The position numbers were made by a program, and so were the translations under genes. Shown piece by piece: positions 11,501 to 21,527 of a stretch of 64,000 bases of DNA. The DNA comes from Lepus europaeus. Lineage: Eukaryota; Chordata; Mammalia; Lagomorpha; Leporidae. Each line of letters begins with the position of its first letter. Position 1 is the stretch's first letter. Location of the stretch: contig NC_084845.1 in the NCBI RefSeq assembly GCF_033115175.1, forward strand, positions 2,668,501-2,732,500. Direction: 5' to 3'. The notes under the pieces were generated by a model. The model had not been told where the DNA came from, did not search any database, and saw only the letters and a list, made by a program, of their open reading frames with translations.

Positions 11501-14500
11501 CCATCCCAAAAGTGTTGGAAACAAACTCCCTTATAAAAATGACTTTTCTTGGCCGGCGCTGTGGCTCACTAGGCTAATCTTCTGCCTTGCGGCGCTGGCA
11601 CACCGGGTTCTAGTCCCGGTCGGGGCACCGGATTCTGTCCCGGTTGCCCCTCTTCCAGGCCAGCTCTCTGCTGTGGCCAGGGAGTGCAGTGGAGGATGGC
11701 CCAAGTGCTTGGGCCCTGCACCCCATGGGAGACCAGGATAAGCCCCTGGCTCCTGCCATCGGATCAGCGCGGTGTGCTGGCCGCAGTGCGCCAACCGCGG
11801 CGGCCATTGGAGGGTGAACCAACGGCAAAAGGAAGACCTTTCTCTCTGTCTCTCTCTCTCTCTCACTGTCCACTCTGCCTGTCAAAAAATTTAAAGAAAA
11901 TTTTTTTAAAAATGACTTTTCTTTCCGTAAGTAGGGTGATCTTTGCTTTCTGTGAGTGAATGGTGGCTGATGGACCAAGTATGTGGGGGGCTGCTGTAGA
12001 AATTTTCGCTATGTCCCCGCATGACTGTGAATGGGTTTGCCTGGATGTAGGTGACGGATCTGATCTAGCGCCCCTGGGAAGGCAGGTGATCCCGCACTAA
12101 CCCACCGGGCAGGCAGGTCAATGGGTTCTCCCAATCTTTCCACCCCCGGAAGCTCCTAGCTGCTCAAAGTGGCAGCCTGGTGTCAGCGAGGATCCACCAG
12201 CGTCCCAGGCTTCTTGGGCATTTTGCTCGGCCCTTAGTGCCTTTCTACGTTCCTGGCTCTGTCGACCACTCTGGAGATTTTAGCTCCGTGTTTCGTAACT
12301 CACCCAGGACGAACTACACGGGCACGCCCTCGGCCCGGCTGTGGAAGGAGGTCAAGGCTCAGCCGCCCACAGGAAGGTCTCTCTTCAGACCTCTCTGAGG
12401 TACACTTCACCAACGCCCTTTTGTTGTATTGAAGTTGCAGGTTCAGAGTGTTCTTCGTATAAATCCCTTTTCACAAGTCAAACACGGTGACGGGGCGGCT
12501 GTTGGGCCTGGTGGCTCGGACGCCTACACACCTCTTGGAATGCCTGGCAGAGGGTGATGCCACAATAGTTGAATCCCTGCCGCCCCTGTGGGAGAGACCT
12601 ACACCGATTTCCCAGCTCCCAGCTCTGACCTGGGCCAGCCCTGGCTACGGAAGGTATCTGGGGAGCATGTCACTGTGAGGACAAAGAACAAAGTCTAGCA
12701 GAGAGCTACCTCCTGCCAGGGAAGCTTGAAATATGCAAAGAATGCGGCCTGAGATGTGCCAGTTCTAGTCCTGGCTGCTCCACTTCCCATCCTGCTCTCT
12801 GCTGTGGCCTGGGAAAGCAGTAGATGGCGGCCCAAGTGCTTGGGCCCCTGTATCCACATGGAAGACTCAAAAGAAGCTCCTGGCTCCTGGCCTCAGATAG
12901 GCGCAGCTCAGGCTGCTGCAGCCATTTGGGATGGAAGACCTCTGTGTCTGTAGAGGACATACAGAGACAGAGGAAGAAGTCAGGTGCCCCCCCCACACAC
13001 ACACTCACCTTGAAAAGCGGCTGTGGCCGGCGCCGCAGCTCAATAGGCTAATCCTCCACCTTGCGGCGCCGGCACACCGGGTTCTAGTCCCGGTCGGGGC
13101 ACCGATCCTGTCCCGGTTGCCCCTCTTCCAGGCCAGCTCTCTGCTGTGGCCCGGGAAGGCAGTGGAGGATGGCCAAGTCCTTGGGCCCTGCATCTGCATG
13201 GGAGACCAGGAGAAGCACCTGGCTCCTGGCTTTGGATCAGCGCGATGCGCCGGCCGCAGCGGCCATTGGAGGGTGAACCAACGGCAAAAAGGAAGACCTT
13301 TCTCTCTGTCTCTCTCTCTACTGTCCACTCTGCCTGTCAAAAAAAAAAAAAAAAAAAAAAGAAAAGCGGCTGCCCCCAGTTAACTAGGGAAGCAGCTGCC
13401 CCTGGGATCTTGTCTAGGGAAGGAAGACGTCCTAAGTTCTGCTTCTGTGAACTCCAGTCATCAATCTGTCCTAATGAAGCTGCCCCTGGTCGCTCTTTTA
13501 CAAAGATACTGGCCCCACCGACCACTGCAGTGTGGTCCTAGGTCACGTAGGCTGCAGTTTAGACCCAGCAAAGCTGTGACGGCTAAGGTGTGATGCCGAT
13601 GCTGCATGTTGTAGAAGACGCGGGACCGCTGCCGAGTTCTCACAGGATTCCAGCTGAGCCCGCTGGCGTAGTCAACCGCTTGACCCGCCACTGTCTCTGG
13701 TGCCTTTTTGAACCAAGGGAGCTTTCTTACCCCAGGTTTCTATGACATACCTGTAACTCTGCCTTTCAAATAAGCAAATCTTTAAAAAAACGCAAAGATG
13801 GGGCCAGTGCCGTGGCTCACTTGGTTAATCCTCCGCCTGTGGCACTGGCATCCCATATGGGCGCCGGGTTCTAGTCCCGGTTGCTCCTCTTCCAGTCCAG
13901 CTCTCTGCTGTGGCCTGGGAGGGCAGTGGAGGATGGCCCAAGTGCTTAGGCCCCTGCACCCGCATGGGAGACCAGGAGGAAGCACCTGGCTCCTGGCTGC
14001 GGATCGGCATAGCTCCGGCTGTAGCAGCCATTTGGGGGGTGAACCAATGGAAAGACGACCTTTCTCTCTGTCTCTCTCCCTCACTGCCTAACTCTGTCAA
14101 ATAAAAAAAAAATGCAAAGAAACAGTAACAATTTATGCCAGGATAGATATAAACCTGATCCTTAAACAGAAAATTAGCCATCCCGACTTGATCAGTATGA
14201 ACTATAGACATGTACTGAAGTATCACACTGCATTGCAGAATGGGGTGTAACTATTATACATGAGTGAAAAACAAACAAAAAAAAGGAACCAGAAACGCTA
14301 ACCACCCCAATTTGATTACACACATGTATTGTAGTCTCGTGTTACACCCCATAAAAATGAACAATTTAAAAAGGACTGCCCTGCGTGGGCCTGGAGATCA
14401 TTATGTGTGACATAGCTGGACTAGAAAGGCAAACACCACGTTTTCTCTTATTTGCAGAAGTTAACGCATAGAAAGTGTAGAAGCTGTGCCCCTGTCTTCA

Positions 14501-15512
14501 CTGGGTTTCCCTGAAGCACACAGCCACGGCCACGGCCCCGCCCTCCCCACACGCCCGGCCCCGCCCTCCCCACACCACCACTGTCACGAATCCCCAGCTG
14601 TGATGTTAGCAGCCCTGCTGTCAGGAAAAGCAGCACTCATGTGTCCGTGGACACTGTCTGCATACGAAGCGAATGCGGTGGAATGTTAAAGACTGTGCAA
14701 TGCTAAAGCTAAATAATAAACATGAAAAGAAGACATCCTTCATGTATCACAGCTTCTCGAACAAGAGCTTCTCTCTACAACACATGCATTCGAAACAACT
14801 CAGAAATCCCATGGAGCGCTGCGCTTGATGGCCGAGTAAGCACACGTGACGATCAGTGAGCCTCAGTGCATTATACACGTTGTACAGGTCTATGTCATAT
14901 ATACATGATACACACATAGACATCACGTATGATGTATGGCAGCTGCCGACTGCTGCTCTTGGTGGGCCAGACCCACAGTTCCCGCACCACAGAGTCTTCT
15001 TGGAGAGCTCCCGGCCTGGATGCAAGTTCTCCAGTTAGGGTGAAATCACGGGAGAGCCAGAGAGGGGTACAATCCAGGCTCAGGCGCACGCTGATGTCCC
15101 ACCACACAGGACCACCAAGGTCACGTGTTCTGTGTCCTCCCTACCAGAAAAGCATTTTCCCACCACACAGTCTGGCTCTACTGGGAGAAGCCACCCCAAC
15201 TGTGGCCCGAGCCTCATCCCCACGGGCCCACTCACCTGTGCTCTCTCTTCTGGCCCTCTCGCAGAGGTCCTCCCTGCCCATCGCGCCAAATATCCTGAAG
15301 GTTGTGTTCCATGCCTGCTGCTCCCCACAGTGCTGGATCAGCAGGTCCGCGAGAACTTCCCGGGACGCCGTCTTTACCTCCGTCCAGGGGATTTGCTGGA
15401 GTCCAAGTTGCGAAGTCTCCAGCTTGAGGAGCTCCTTAAATTTGGCCAACTCCTCCCTTCTGAGCTCCCCCAGGTACCACGTAAGGCCGGAGTCAGAGAA
15501 GAAGGATGCCAT
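2406..15512 (-). CDS. NLRP4: NLRP4 orthologue, spliced gene (last exon outside window)
   Basis: A cytosolic NLR-family protein (PYD, NACHT, LRRs). NLRP4 is known for germline and early-embryo expression and for dampening inflammatory and interferon signalling. Seven coding exons are joined by GT-AG introns whose phases agree (phase 1 after the PYD, phase 2 afterwards): 15236-15512, 9704-11267, 7704-7865, 7197-7364, 4855-5025, 2825-2995, 2406-2576. Together they give 2684 nt, about 894 codons, with no stop or frameshift. The PYD begins [14 protein letters not shown] and contains [17 protein letters not shown], closely matching NLRP4 as I recall it. Walker A is GSGGIGKT at residues 153-160 and the Walker B region is [10 protein letters not shown] at about 224-233. 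Human NLRP4 is about 994 residues; the shortfall equals one missing LRR exon plus the absent last exon. NLRP11 lies head to head upstream, as in human. The ortholog call is strong from the PYD, exon order and synteny; the 5' UTR exon and 3' end are inferred. Confidence 0.9.
2825..2995 (-). CDS. NLRP4: NLRP4 coding exon 6: LRR exon
   Basis: A 171-nt LRR exon encoding [36 protein letters not shown] and SCHLETLG. The acceptor TTCCTTTGCAG precedes TGTGTGC; the donor is CTTGG before GTAGGT. Phase 2 at both ends, in frame with its neighbours. Confidence 0.9.
3326..3677. repeat. 44-bp minisatellite, 8 copies
   Basis: Copies start at 3326, 3370, 3414, 3458, 3502, 3546, 3590 and 3634, each beginning CCCACACTCACTCTGTCC and differing only at CCTGG/CTTGG and GGTGGG/GGCGGG. 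It lies in the NLRP4 intron between the 2825-2995 and 4855-5025 exons. Very low divergence suggests it is young or polymorphic. Confidence 0.95.
4012..4340 (-). mobile_element. CSINE
   Basis: GACAGGCAGAGTGGACAG to CCGCGGCGCCGGC; flanked by TATTGATAATT and TATTGACAATT, a likely target duplication. Confidence 0.92.
4855..5025 (-). CDS. NLRP4: NLRP4 coding exon 5: LRR exon
   Basis: A 171-nt exon (57 codons), the standard NLRP LRR module. It encodes [18 protein letters not shown] and [20 protein letters not shown]. The acceptor CGTCCTGCAG precedes GTTGACC; the donor is CTCTGTG before GTGGGT. By sequence it matches the fourth LRR exon of human NLRP4 (CHLSE...), not the third, so one unit appears to be skipped between this exon and the previous one. 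Confidence 0.87.
5458..6190 (+). mobile_element. LINE-1 relic, 3' end of ORF2 and UTR
   Basis: CTTCACACCTGTCAGGATGG, TGGCAAGGATTGGAGAAATT and TTGCTGGAGGGAACATAAAA are diagnostic of L1 ORF2 3' sequence in plus orientation. It occupies the place where an NLRP4 LRR exon would be expected. Confidence 0.8.
6208..6515 (+). mobile_element. CSINE
   Basis: GAGGCTGGCACTGTGGC start and CAAATAAATAAAAATAAG tail. Confidence 0.9.
7197..7364 (-). CDS. NLRP4: NLRP4 coding exon 4: LRR exon
   Basis: A 168-nt exon, phase 2 at both ends, encoding [17 protein letters not shown] and [19 protein letters not shown]. The acceptor GGTTTTTGCAG precedes GATGAATAC; the donor is CTCCT before GTAAGT. It is the ribonuclease-inhibitor-like LRR unit matching the second LRR exon of human NLRP4. 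Confidence 0.88.
7704..7865 (-). CDS. NLRP4: NLRP4 coding exon 3: first LRR-region exon
   Basis: A 162-nt exon encoding [16 protein letters not shown], then [20 protein letters not shown] and GCHLQKL. It corresponds to the short exon that follows the NACHT exon in NLRP4 and NLRP11. The acceptor TCTCCGTGGCAG precedes GACGAGG; the donor is CTTGT before GTGAGT. A 30-bp minisatellite begins 43 bases upstream in the intron. Confidence 0.9.
7908..8031. repeat. 30-bp GC-rich minisatellite, 4 copies
   Basis: Units contain GAAGCCGCCCCCACCCC then GCACGGACAG. The array ends 43 bases from the acceptor of the NLRP4 exon 7704-7865, so on the transcript it sits immediately upstream of the branch-point and polypyrimidine region. 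Confidence 0.92.
8491..8818 (-). mobile_element. CSINE with poly-G run
   Basis: GATTTGAAAGGCAGAGTTAC to AGCCCTAGTGCTGACCCC; includes a poly-G tract near 8558. Confidence 0.9.
9221..9552 (+). mobile_element. CSINE
   Basis: GGCCAGTGCTGTAGTAC start, CAAATAAATAAATAC tail; it sits about 150 bases past the NLRP4 NACHT-exon donor. Confidence 0.9.
9704..11267 (-). CDS. NLRP4: NLRP4 coding exon 2: NACHT and associated domains
   Basis: A 1564-nt exon of 520 full codons. It encodes the fish-specific-NACHT-associated linker, the NTPase NACHT core and the winged-helix region. The acceptor is CCGACACAG before GGCCGACAAAG; the donor is CGTACGG before GTGAGC. The P-loop GSGGIGKT should bind nucleotide phosphate (K159, T160). 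The sensor-like [16 protein letters not shown] and SLAAEGTW motifs are typical of NLRPs. The usual QEFCAA segment reads [11 protein letters not shown] here, so two otherwise conserved positions differ. The reading frame is open throughout. Confidence 0.93.
11551..11907 (+). mobile_element. CSINE, young
   Basis: GGCCGGCGCTGTGGCTCAC start. The 16-base duplication AAAAATGACTTTTCTT flanks it exactly. Confidence 0.95.
11913..12486. other. Unassigned intron of NLRP4
   Basis: Moderately GC-rich, no recognisable element. A lone (GA)n-rich tract lies just downstream of the NACHT exon at 11390-11430. Confidence 0.5.
12487..12665 (+). mobile_element. CSINE-related fragment (internal deletion)
   Basis: GCGGCTGTTGGGCCTGGTGG, GGAATGCCTGGCAGAG and GGGCCAGCCCTGGC resemble another lagomorph C-repeat subfamily. 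Confidence 0.55.
12740..12970 (+). mobile_element. CSINE, 5'-truncated
   Basis: It begins near AGTTCTAGTCCTGGCTGCTC (B box) and ends at the CTCTGTGTCTGTAG region. Confidence 0.75.
13024..13360 (+). mobile_element. CSINE, young
   Basis: TGGCCGGCGCCGCAGCTC start and poly-A tail; flanked by the exact duplication GAAAAGCGGCTG. Confidence 0.95.
13801..14110 (+). mobile_element. CSINE
   Basis: GGGCCAGTGCCGTGGCTC start, CAAATAAAAAAAAA tail; an older CSINE 3' end (CTGCCTTTCAAATAAGC) lies just before it at 13753-13793. Confidence 0.93.
14145..14460 (+). mobile_element. LINE-1 3' UTR relic with internal duplication
   Basis: Two related blocks (ATCCCGACTTGATCAGTATG at 14181 and CACCCCAATTTGATTACACA at 14304), each followed by ACATGTA and ATCACACTGC or GTTACACCCCATAAA, resemble the repeated 3' UTR of L1M elements. 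Confidence 0.6.
14461..15235. other. Unassigned intron of NLRP4
   Basis: It holds a short duplication of CCACGCCCGGCCCCGCCCTC-like text near 14535-14570. Otherwise no feature was recognised. Confidence 0.45.
15236..15512 (-). CDS. NLRP4: NLRP4 coding exon 1: pyrin domain
   Basis: It encodes residues 1-92, a six-helix death-fold pyrin domain used for homotypic protein contacts. The start ATG at 15512-15510 follows GACAAG (A at -3, G at +4), a good Kozak context, and gives MASFFSDSG, the expected NLRP4 N terminus. The ORF continues upstream to another ATG (MVATSLTS...), which I do not prefer. The exon ends ...AGCACAG before GTGAGT, leaving one base of a glycine codon. A polypyrimidine-AG acceptor (CATTTTCTACAG) ends just above 15568, so this exon probably starts there with about 56 nt of 5' UTR. 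Confidence 0.92.
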
Positions 15513-15623
15513 CTTGTCTGGGACAGAGGTCAACGAGGTGGCGACCAAAAATAAGACAGAAGTGGAACCTGTAGAAAATGTAAGGCAGTCCCAGGCTCTT
15601 TCAAGTGGTCACCAACTTCTTGT

Positions 15624-15929
15624 TTTCATTTTTATTTATTTGAAAGGCAGAATTACAGAGGGCGGGAGGGAAAGAGAGCGCGAGAGAACAAGAGAGATCT
15701 TCCATCCACTGGTTCATTCCCCAAACAGCCGGGGCTGGGCCAAGCCAAAACCAGGTTTCCCACATGGGTGCAGGGGTCCAAGCACTTGGGCCATCTTCTC
15801 CTGCTTTCTCAGGTGCATTAGCAGGGAGCTGGATCAGAAGTGGAGCAGCCAGGACTCGAACCGGAGCCCATATGGGATGCTGGTGTTGCAGGTGTGCTCA
15901 ACCTGCTATGGTACAACACCGGCCCCAAA
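15624..15929 (-). mobile_element. CSINE beside the NLRP4 PYD exon
   Basis: TTTATTTGAAAGGCAGAATT start; flanked by the exact 14-base duplication CACCAACTTCTTGT. It lies about 55 bases upstream of the inferred 5' boundary of the PYD exon. Confidence 0.95.
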
Positions 15930-16626
15930 CACCAACTTCTTGTCCAGTCCCTTGCTAGTTCCAGGGCATGGGGGTGAGGAATCCTTCAGACAAGACTGAT
16001 CCTACCTCACCTTCTCATTGAAAGGGTCATGGACACAATGATGCCTGGCAAACTCCACCTAAGGAAGACCACTCAAAAGGAGGGCCGCTGATCCCAGCTC
16101 TGATGACGCCTGACGAGAGACAGCATACAACGTGCTCAGTGCGAGTATCCAGGAAGACCTTCCTGATAAAACGTTACAGATAAATGCCAGTATTAACTAG
16201 CTGGAAAAATCAACCATGGAAGCCCAGACTGCAGATGAAGGCTTCCATAGTCACAGTGTGTAACAAGTAGGCAAAAGTGTGCTGATCGACAAGGAGGACC
16301 TCCCAGGGGGACCACGGATGGAGGAATGCACAGGATACACTCAGCCTGTTCTCACAGGGCCCCTCTTCAACATAGAACCAAATGTAGACCAAGCCGTAAG
16401 GCGTGGGAGACTACATGCTCTCTCAGTAGTCAGAGATGGCGTGGTTCCCCCCAAACACACCACTGGTGTGTGACACAAGCATGAAGGAGGAGGAGCTCTT
16501 CCACAAAGCATGCAGTAAAAACGAAGTCCAGATTAGAAAAAAATATCCTAGATGCAGACTTCACATCTTACCCAAAAGTCAGTCCCATGATCGCATCCAT
16601 GTGGGATGTAACACATCTGAGCTCAG
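15930..16626. other. Unassigned sequence upstream of NLRP4 PYD exon
   Basis: No element or ORF of note. It could hold the non-coding first exon or promoter of NLRP4, but nothing points to it. Confidence 0.4.
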
Positions 16627-16912
16627 GGCCGGCGTCGTGGCACAGCTGGTTAGGTCACTATCTGACACCAGCACCCCACATGGACCCTGGTTCAAGTCCC
16701 AGCTGCTCCACTTCTGATGCAGCTCCCTGCTAATGTGCCTGGGAAAGCAGTGGAAGATGGCCCTAGTGCTTGGGCCCCTGCCAATCCACCTGGGAGACCT
16801 GGACGGAGCTCCCCCTGGCCATTGCAGCCATTTGGGCAGTGAACAGCAATGGAAGACCTCTCTCCCTCTACCTCTGCATCTATATAACTCTGCCTTCCAA
16901 ATAAATAAACCT
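16627..16912 (+). mobile_element. CSINE
   Basis: GGGCCGGCGTCGTGGCAC start; its tail has expanded into the AT-rich array that follows. Confidence 0.93.
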
Positions 16913-17045
16913 TTAAAAATTAAACCTTTAAAAAATTAAACCTTTAAAAAATTAAACCTTTTAAAAAATAAACCTTTAAAAAAATAAACCCTTAAAAAAT
17001 AAACCCTTAAAAATAAACCCTTAAAAATAAACCCTTAAAAAATAC
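16913..17045. repeat. AT-rich tandem tail (AAATAAACCTTTAAAA)n
   Basis: About nine imperfect 15-17-base repeats continue directly from the A-rich tail of the CSINE at 16627-16912, so the array probably grew from that tail. Confidence 0.85.
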
Positions 17046-17084
17046 ATGGCTTAGATCACTTCTTGGCCTTAAAAAAAAAAAAAG

Positions 17085-17360
17085 AGAATGAATCTGCTTG
17101 ATTCCTTCCCACATCCCAGGGGAAAATGCCTTTGAAATTATCAATCTGATTATTTGTATCCAGAATATACAAAGAACTCTTAGAACTCAACAAGACAATC
17201 ATCAACCGAATAAAAGATAGGCAAAAGATCTCAACTACTTCAAAGAAGATCCTCGGTGGCAAGAAAGAATACGAAAAGATGCGTGACAAAGTCTTCAGCA
17301 CAATGAAGCCTCGGAGTGGTGCGATACCGCTACACACCATTGAAAGGACTGGCCGTGCTT
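17085..17360 (+). mobile_element. LINE-1 ORF2 relic
   Basis: GTATCCAGAATATACAAAGA, ACTCTTAGAACTCAACAAG and GATACCGCTACACACCATTG follow L1 ORF2 order in plus orientation; decayed. Confidence 0.7.
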
Positions 17361-17562
17361 CCGGTGAGATGAGAAGCAATGGCTGGAGGGGCTTTGCCTC
17401 ATTGCCACTGGGAAAGCCAAAGATCAGAGCTCCTCGGGAAGCTCGTTTGACTCCCAGGCTCAGGAGCTGCGAGAAGACAGATTTCTGCTGTTTTGGGTGC
17501 TGGCAGCCCAGGCACACCTGGAACACAGGGCCCGGAAGCCTTCAGAAGACTTCAGAAGACTC

Positions 17563-17888
17563 GCGGCTCAACAGGCTAATCCTCCGCCTTGCGGCGCCGG
17601 CACACCGGGTTCTAGTCCCTGTCAGGGCACCGGATTCTGTCCCAGTTGCCCCTCTTCCAGGCCAGCTCTCTGCTGTGGCCTGGGAGTGCAGTGGAGGATG
17701 GCCCAAGTCCCTGGGCCCTGCACCCCATGGGAGACCAGGAGAAGCACCTGGCTCCTGCCATCGGATCAGCGCGGTGCGCTGGTCGCGGCGGCCATTGGAG
17801 GGTGAACCAACAGCAAAGGAAGACCTTTCTCTCTGTATCTCTCTCTCACTGTCCACTCTGCCTGCCTGCCAAAAAAAAAAAAAAAAAA
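17563..17888 (+). mobile_element. CSINE, 5'-truncated, young
   Basis: Starts GCGGCTCAACAGGC inside the A box; poly-A tail; flanked by the exact 15-base duplication GACTTCAGAAGACTC. Confidence 0.95.
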
Positions 17889-17903
17889 GACTTCAGAAGA
17901 CTC

Positions 17904-19379
17904 ACGAGGAAATGGAGCCACCAGGTAAATCTATCTTGGCGCCAAAGTATTGGAAATTCACGCACACGAGGCATCAGCACCCAGGATGATGGGATAACGC
18001 GTATTCCGTGCTCCAGTTTCTGCTTCCTGATTGTCTCGAGAGGCGTCAGGAATCCTAGAAAGAGGTGGCCACCTCCTGCACTCCAGGCTCTCACCCCGTG
18101 ATCCACTCCCTGGGCTGCGTTTCGGAGAGCCCTCGCTGGCCGGCCTCAGCTCACCTGGCGGTCAGGGAGGCTTGCCGCACCTGTAGCTCCTCTGCGCCAC
18201 TAACTTTAGAGTTGGAAAAAGCCAGGCCAACAGAGCGGAGCCACCTGGCCCTGGATCCAGCGGGACCAGCCTTGGAAGGCTCGGAAGTCGAGTACTCCTG
18301 AACCCAGGAGGTTAAGCATCGCCAACACGAGCCACCTTTTAACGTGCTAGAGAAGTGAAAATGTAGAGAGCGCCTCGAGGGGAGGACCTGACGGACCCTC
18401 TCTGGCCGGGTGAGAAAGGAGGCAGGAAGAGGGGAGAATGAAGACGGGCAGTAACCACGGAAATCAACAGACGGGAGAGACGCCCGGCCACAGGGGCCCT
18501 GACTCACCCTCCAGGTCTCCCCGGCTGGTCCTTGATGGGCGGCAGCTGGAGCCCAGAGGAAAAACTCTGTGGGGCCATTTCATTGGCCAACAAGTTCCTC
18601 CCTCCCCATTGGCTCAGGACGACTTGCTGCTAATTGGCCCTGGGAACAGGTGAACCAGAGCTTTCTCCACCCCCACTTTGGGTGTTAGTCTAGCTTTTGC
18701 CCCGGCACCCAAGAGAATGGTAGATATTTCGGAGTGAGCTTCTGATTTGGGGTCCCCAGGGCTTCTGACCGCACGGAGGTTCTGCCAACCCCTCCAGGAA
18801 GGCTGGTTTGGGAGCGGTGACTGCCCATGCTCTACAGCGTGTGATTCCTTCCCACAACCCAGACTCCTGAGAAATATTTCTGCATCCTGATCATCTATCT
18901 GCGGCCGCCACATCTGGTGAGTGCTGGCTACCGTTGTTGGGAGTATGGAGAAGGGCATTGCGGTCCTCAGGGGTGAGGTCAACACTTGGGTGGTGAGCAC
19001 ACTTTCCCCTGTGTCCCAGCATCCTTAGCGCCATCACACTAAGTGACGTTCATTGGAGATGGTCAGGTGCCAGGTACTGTCCTTCCAGAACCCCCGTGTG
19101 GCTTCCTCCATGCGAGATTTGGCTTTCTTAGTAGGTTGGTTGTGAACACATGGTGTGTATAAGGAGAGTGGAGAGCATGATGGGAAATTTGAGGAGCGGC
19201 CACTGTCTTAGCTGCACCAGCTCCCGTCCACGGCCCCGATGGAGAACGAGGCTCTGTTGGGGCCGTCACAGACCCTGCCTGCCAGCTGCACGTCTCTTCC
19301 ATCCTCGGTAGTTTCCACTGAAGTGAAGGGTCTGCCCCTGGACCGCCCTCTATTTGCACTGACACAGGTTCCCCCAGGA
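17904..19379. other. Transposon-poor intergenic stretch
   Basis: The longest repeat-free piece between the two genes. Its centre is GC-rich and carries the CCAAT/E-box cluster. Confidence 0.5.
18543..18652. promoter_or_regulatory. CCAAT/TAATTG/E-box cluster between the divergent genes
   Basis: Within 110 bases there are ATTGG (inverted CCAAT) at 18582-18586, 18608-18612 and 18633-18637, TAATTG at 18631-18636, CAGCTG at 18543-18548 and CAGGTG at 18647-18652. The surrounding 18.06-18.66 kb is GC-rich and free of recognised transposons. TAATTG is the core bound by the oocyte factor NOBOX, and CANNTG is the E-box class bound by FIGLA. The site lies about 3 kb upstream of the NLRP4 PYD exon. That it is a promoter is inference; short motifs also occur by chance. 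Confidence 0.35.
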
Positions 19380-20055
19380 GGCAGGCTTAGTTTCTGCTGG
19401 TTTTGAATGATAGCGTATAATCCTGTGTCTTGATTCTCTGGCTTATCCTCACGCCTCTGAGATCTCGCACTGCAGTCAATCTCTAGTCACGGCCTTACAT
19501 ATTTAAGTGTATCTGTTCTTGGTGACAGACAGCTGGCTTGTTCCTCGGTGTTCGCTAACGTGAAGGATGCTGTTTTGAACACTCGTGTACGTAGTCCCTG
19601 GTCCACAGCCCTCTGGAACTGCTGGTCACACAGGCACAGGTCACCCACTGACTGCCTGCCCATAATAGTTCTACCAACTCACACGAGCACCAGGTTTTCA
19701 TGGATATCCCCATCACGGCCCACTCTTGCTACTGTCAAAATTTTACAATAGGGCCACACGTTGATTGGAAAAAGTAGTTTGTTGTCGATTTCACGCACCT
19801 TTACCTGATTATTTAAAAGGTGAGCGTTTTGCACACGTTCACGGCCACTTGTTGCCTCTTTTAGGAAAGGCCTTTGCATTGTTAGGTTTCTAGTGGTGTT
19901 TTCTGTCTGAATTGGTGTGTAGAGTTCTGTATTCTGGTATAACAGGTTGGCAGTTATGTGTACTCCATATATCTTCTCCCCATTGGTGGCTTATTTTTTT
20001 TTTTTATAAGAGTTGTTTGCTAGACAGTATTTATTTTTAATGAAATGAAGATTTA

Positions 20056-20345
20056 ACAGCCAGCACCACGGCTCACTAGGCTAATCCTCCACCTGCGGCA
20101 CCAGCACCCTGGGTTCTAGTCCCAGTTGGAGCACCAGATTCTGTCCCAGTTGCTCCTCTTCCAGTCCAGCTCTCTGCTGTCGCCTGGGAGTGCAGTGGAG
20201 GATGGCCCAGGTCCTTGGGCCCTGCACCCGCATGGGAGACCAGGAGGAAGCACCTGGCTCCTGGCTTCGGATCGGCACAGTGCGCCGGCTGCAACACACC
20301 AGCCGTAGCGGCCACTTGGGGGGTGAATCAACGGAAAAAGGAAGA

Positions 20346-20390
<45 letters not shown>

Positions 20391-20416
20391 AACTCTGCCT
20401 GTCTTTTAAAAAAAAA
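20056..20416 (+). mobile_element. CSINE, young
   Basis: CAGCCAGCACCACGGCTC start; exact 14-base duplication GAAATGAAGATTTA on both sides. Confidence 0.95.
20350..20390 (+). repeat. (CT)n microsatellite inside a CSINE
   Basis: About 18 uninterrupted CT pairs form the pyrimidine segment of the CSINE at 20056-20416. Confidence 0.9.
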
Positions 20417-21029
20417 GAAATGAAGATTTACCTTCTCTTTTATAAATTAAGTCTTGTTTAAAAAATCAGTCCCTACTCCAAGTCATAGGGGTATCCTACA
20501 TTAACTTTCAAAACACAACAGAGTTTTGCTTTTTGCCTTGAAGGATTAATGCACTGGAATTTTTATCCTCTAGGATAGAGAGAAGGGATCTAATATTTTT
20601 CATTTTGAATAAAAATAGCACTAGCTTCATTGAATGAAGAGTTCACCTGGTGCCGTGTCCTGCAATCTGGTATAAATAAATTTTTCATACTTGTCTGCCT
20701 TTGTATGGGGCTCTCTGTCTTATTCCATTGATTCGTTTGTATATCCACGTATAAAAACAGGTCTTGCGTACCGTAGCATTTTAATGAAGTCTTTGTAATT
20801 TAGGTCCAATTCAAGCAACAGCTCCACCCCTCCCCCAACACACCTGTTGTGCTTCACACGTCTCTTGGCTTTTCCTAGCTGCCCTGTTTGCCACGTGGCT
20901 TTTATCTTGACATGAAGATTCCTATTGATATTTTATTGGTGTTTGGCAGAATAGAGATTTGGGGGAATATTGATAGACTTACAATAATGAACATTCCTTT
21001 ATAGGAATTTGGTGTCATTCTTCATTTTA

Positions 21030-21376
21030 TTTTTTAATTTTTTAAATTCTATGGGGGGGATTTATTTATTTTTATTTGAAAGAGTTACACAGAGAGAGGA
21101 GAGGCAGAGAGGGGGAGAGATCTTCCATCCGCTGGTTCACTCCCCAATTGGCCACAATGACCAGAGCTGTGCCGATCTGAAGCCAGGAGCCAGGAGCTTC
21201 TTCCAGGTCTCCCATGCAGGTGCAGGAGCCCAAGGACATGGGCCATCTTCTGCTTTCACAGGTCATAGCAGAGAGCTGGATGGGAAGTGGAGCAGCCGGG
21301 TCTCGAACTGGCGCCCATACAGGATGCCGGCGCTTCAGGCCAGGGCTTTAACCTGTTGTGCCACAGCGCCGGCCCC
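21030..21376 (-). mobile_element. CSINE
   Basis: TTTATTTGAAAGAGTTACAC to GCGCCGGCCCC; exact duplication CATTCTTCATTTTA. Confidence 0.95.
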
Positions 21377-21527
21377 CATTCTTCATTTTAAACATCTTTT
21401 GTATGGCTATTAAAGTTTAATATTTTATTCAACAGACTTGTAATATTCTGTTAGAATCACTCCAAGGGATTTTACATTTTTCTTATCACTGAACATGGAG
21501 TCTTTTTAAATTTCAAATTCTAACTAT

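Noticed and set aside
15136-15548. Upstream start codon MVATSLTS for NLRP4
   Set aside because: The downstream ATG has a better Kozak context and gives the family-typical MASFFSD N terminus.
18065-18507. 118-codon minus-strand ORF in the GC-rich island
   Set aside because: No domain, no splice partners, and GC-rich sequence tends to leave long frames open.
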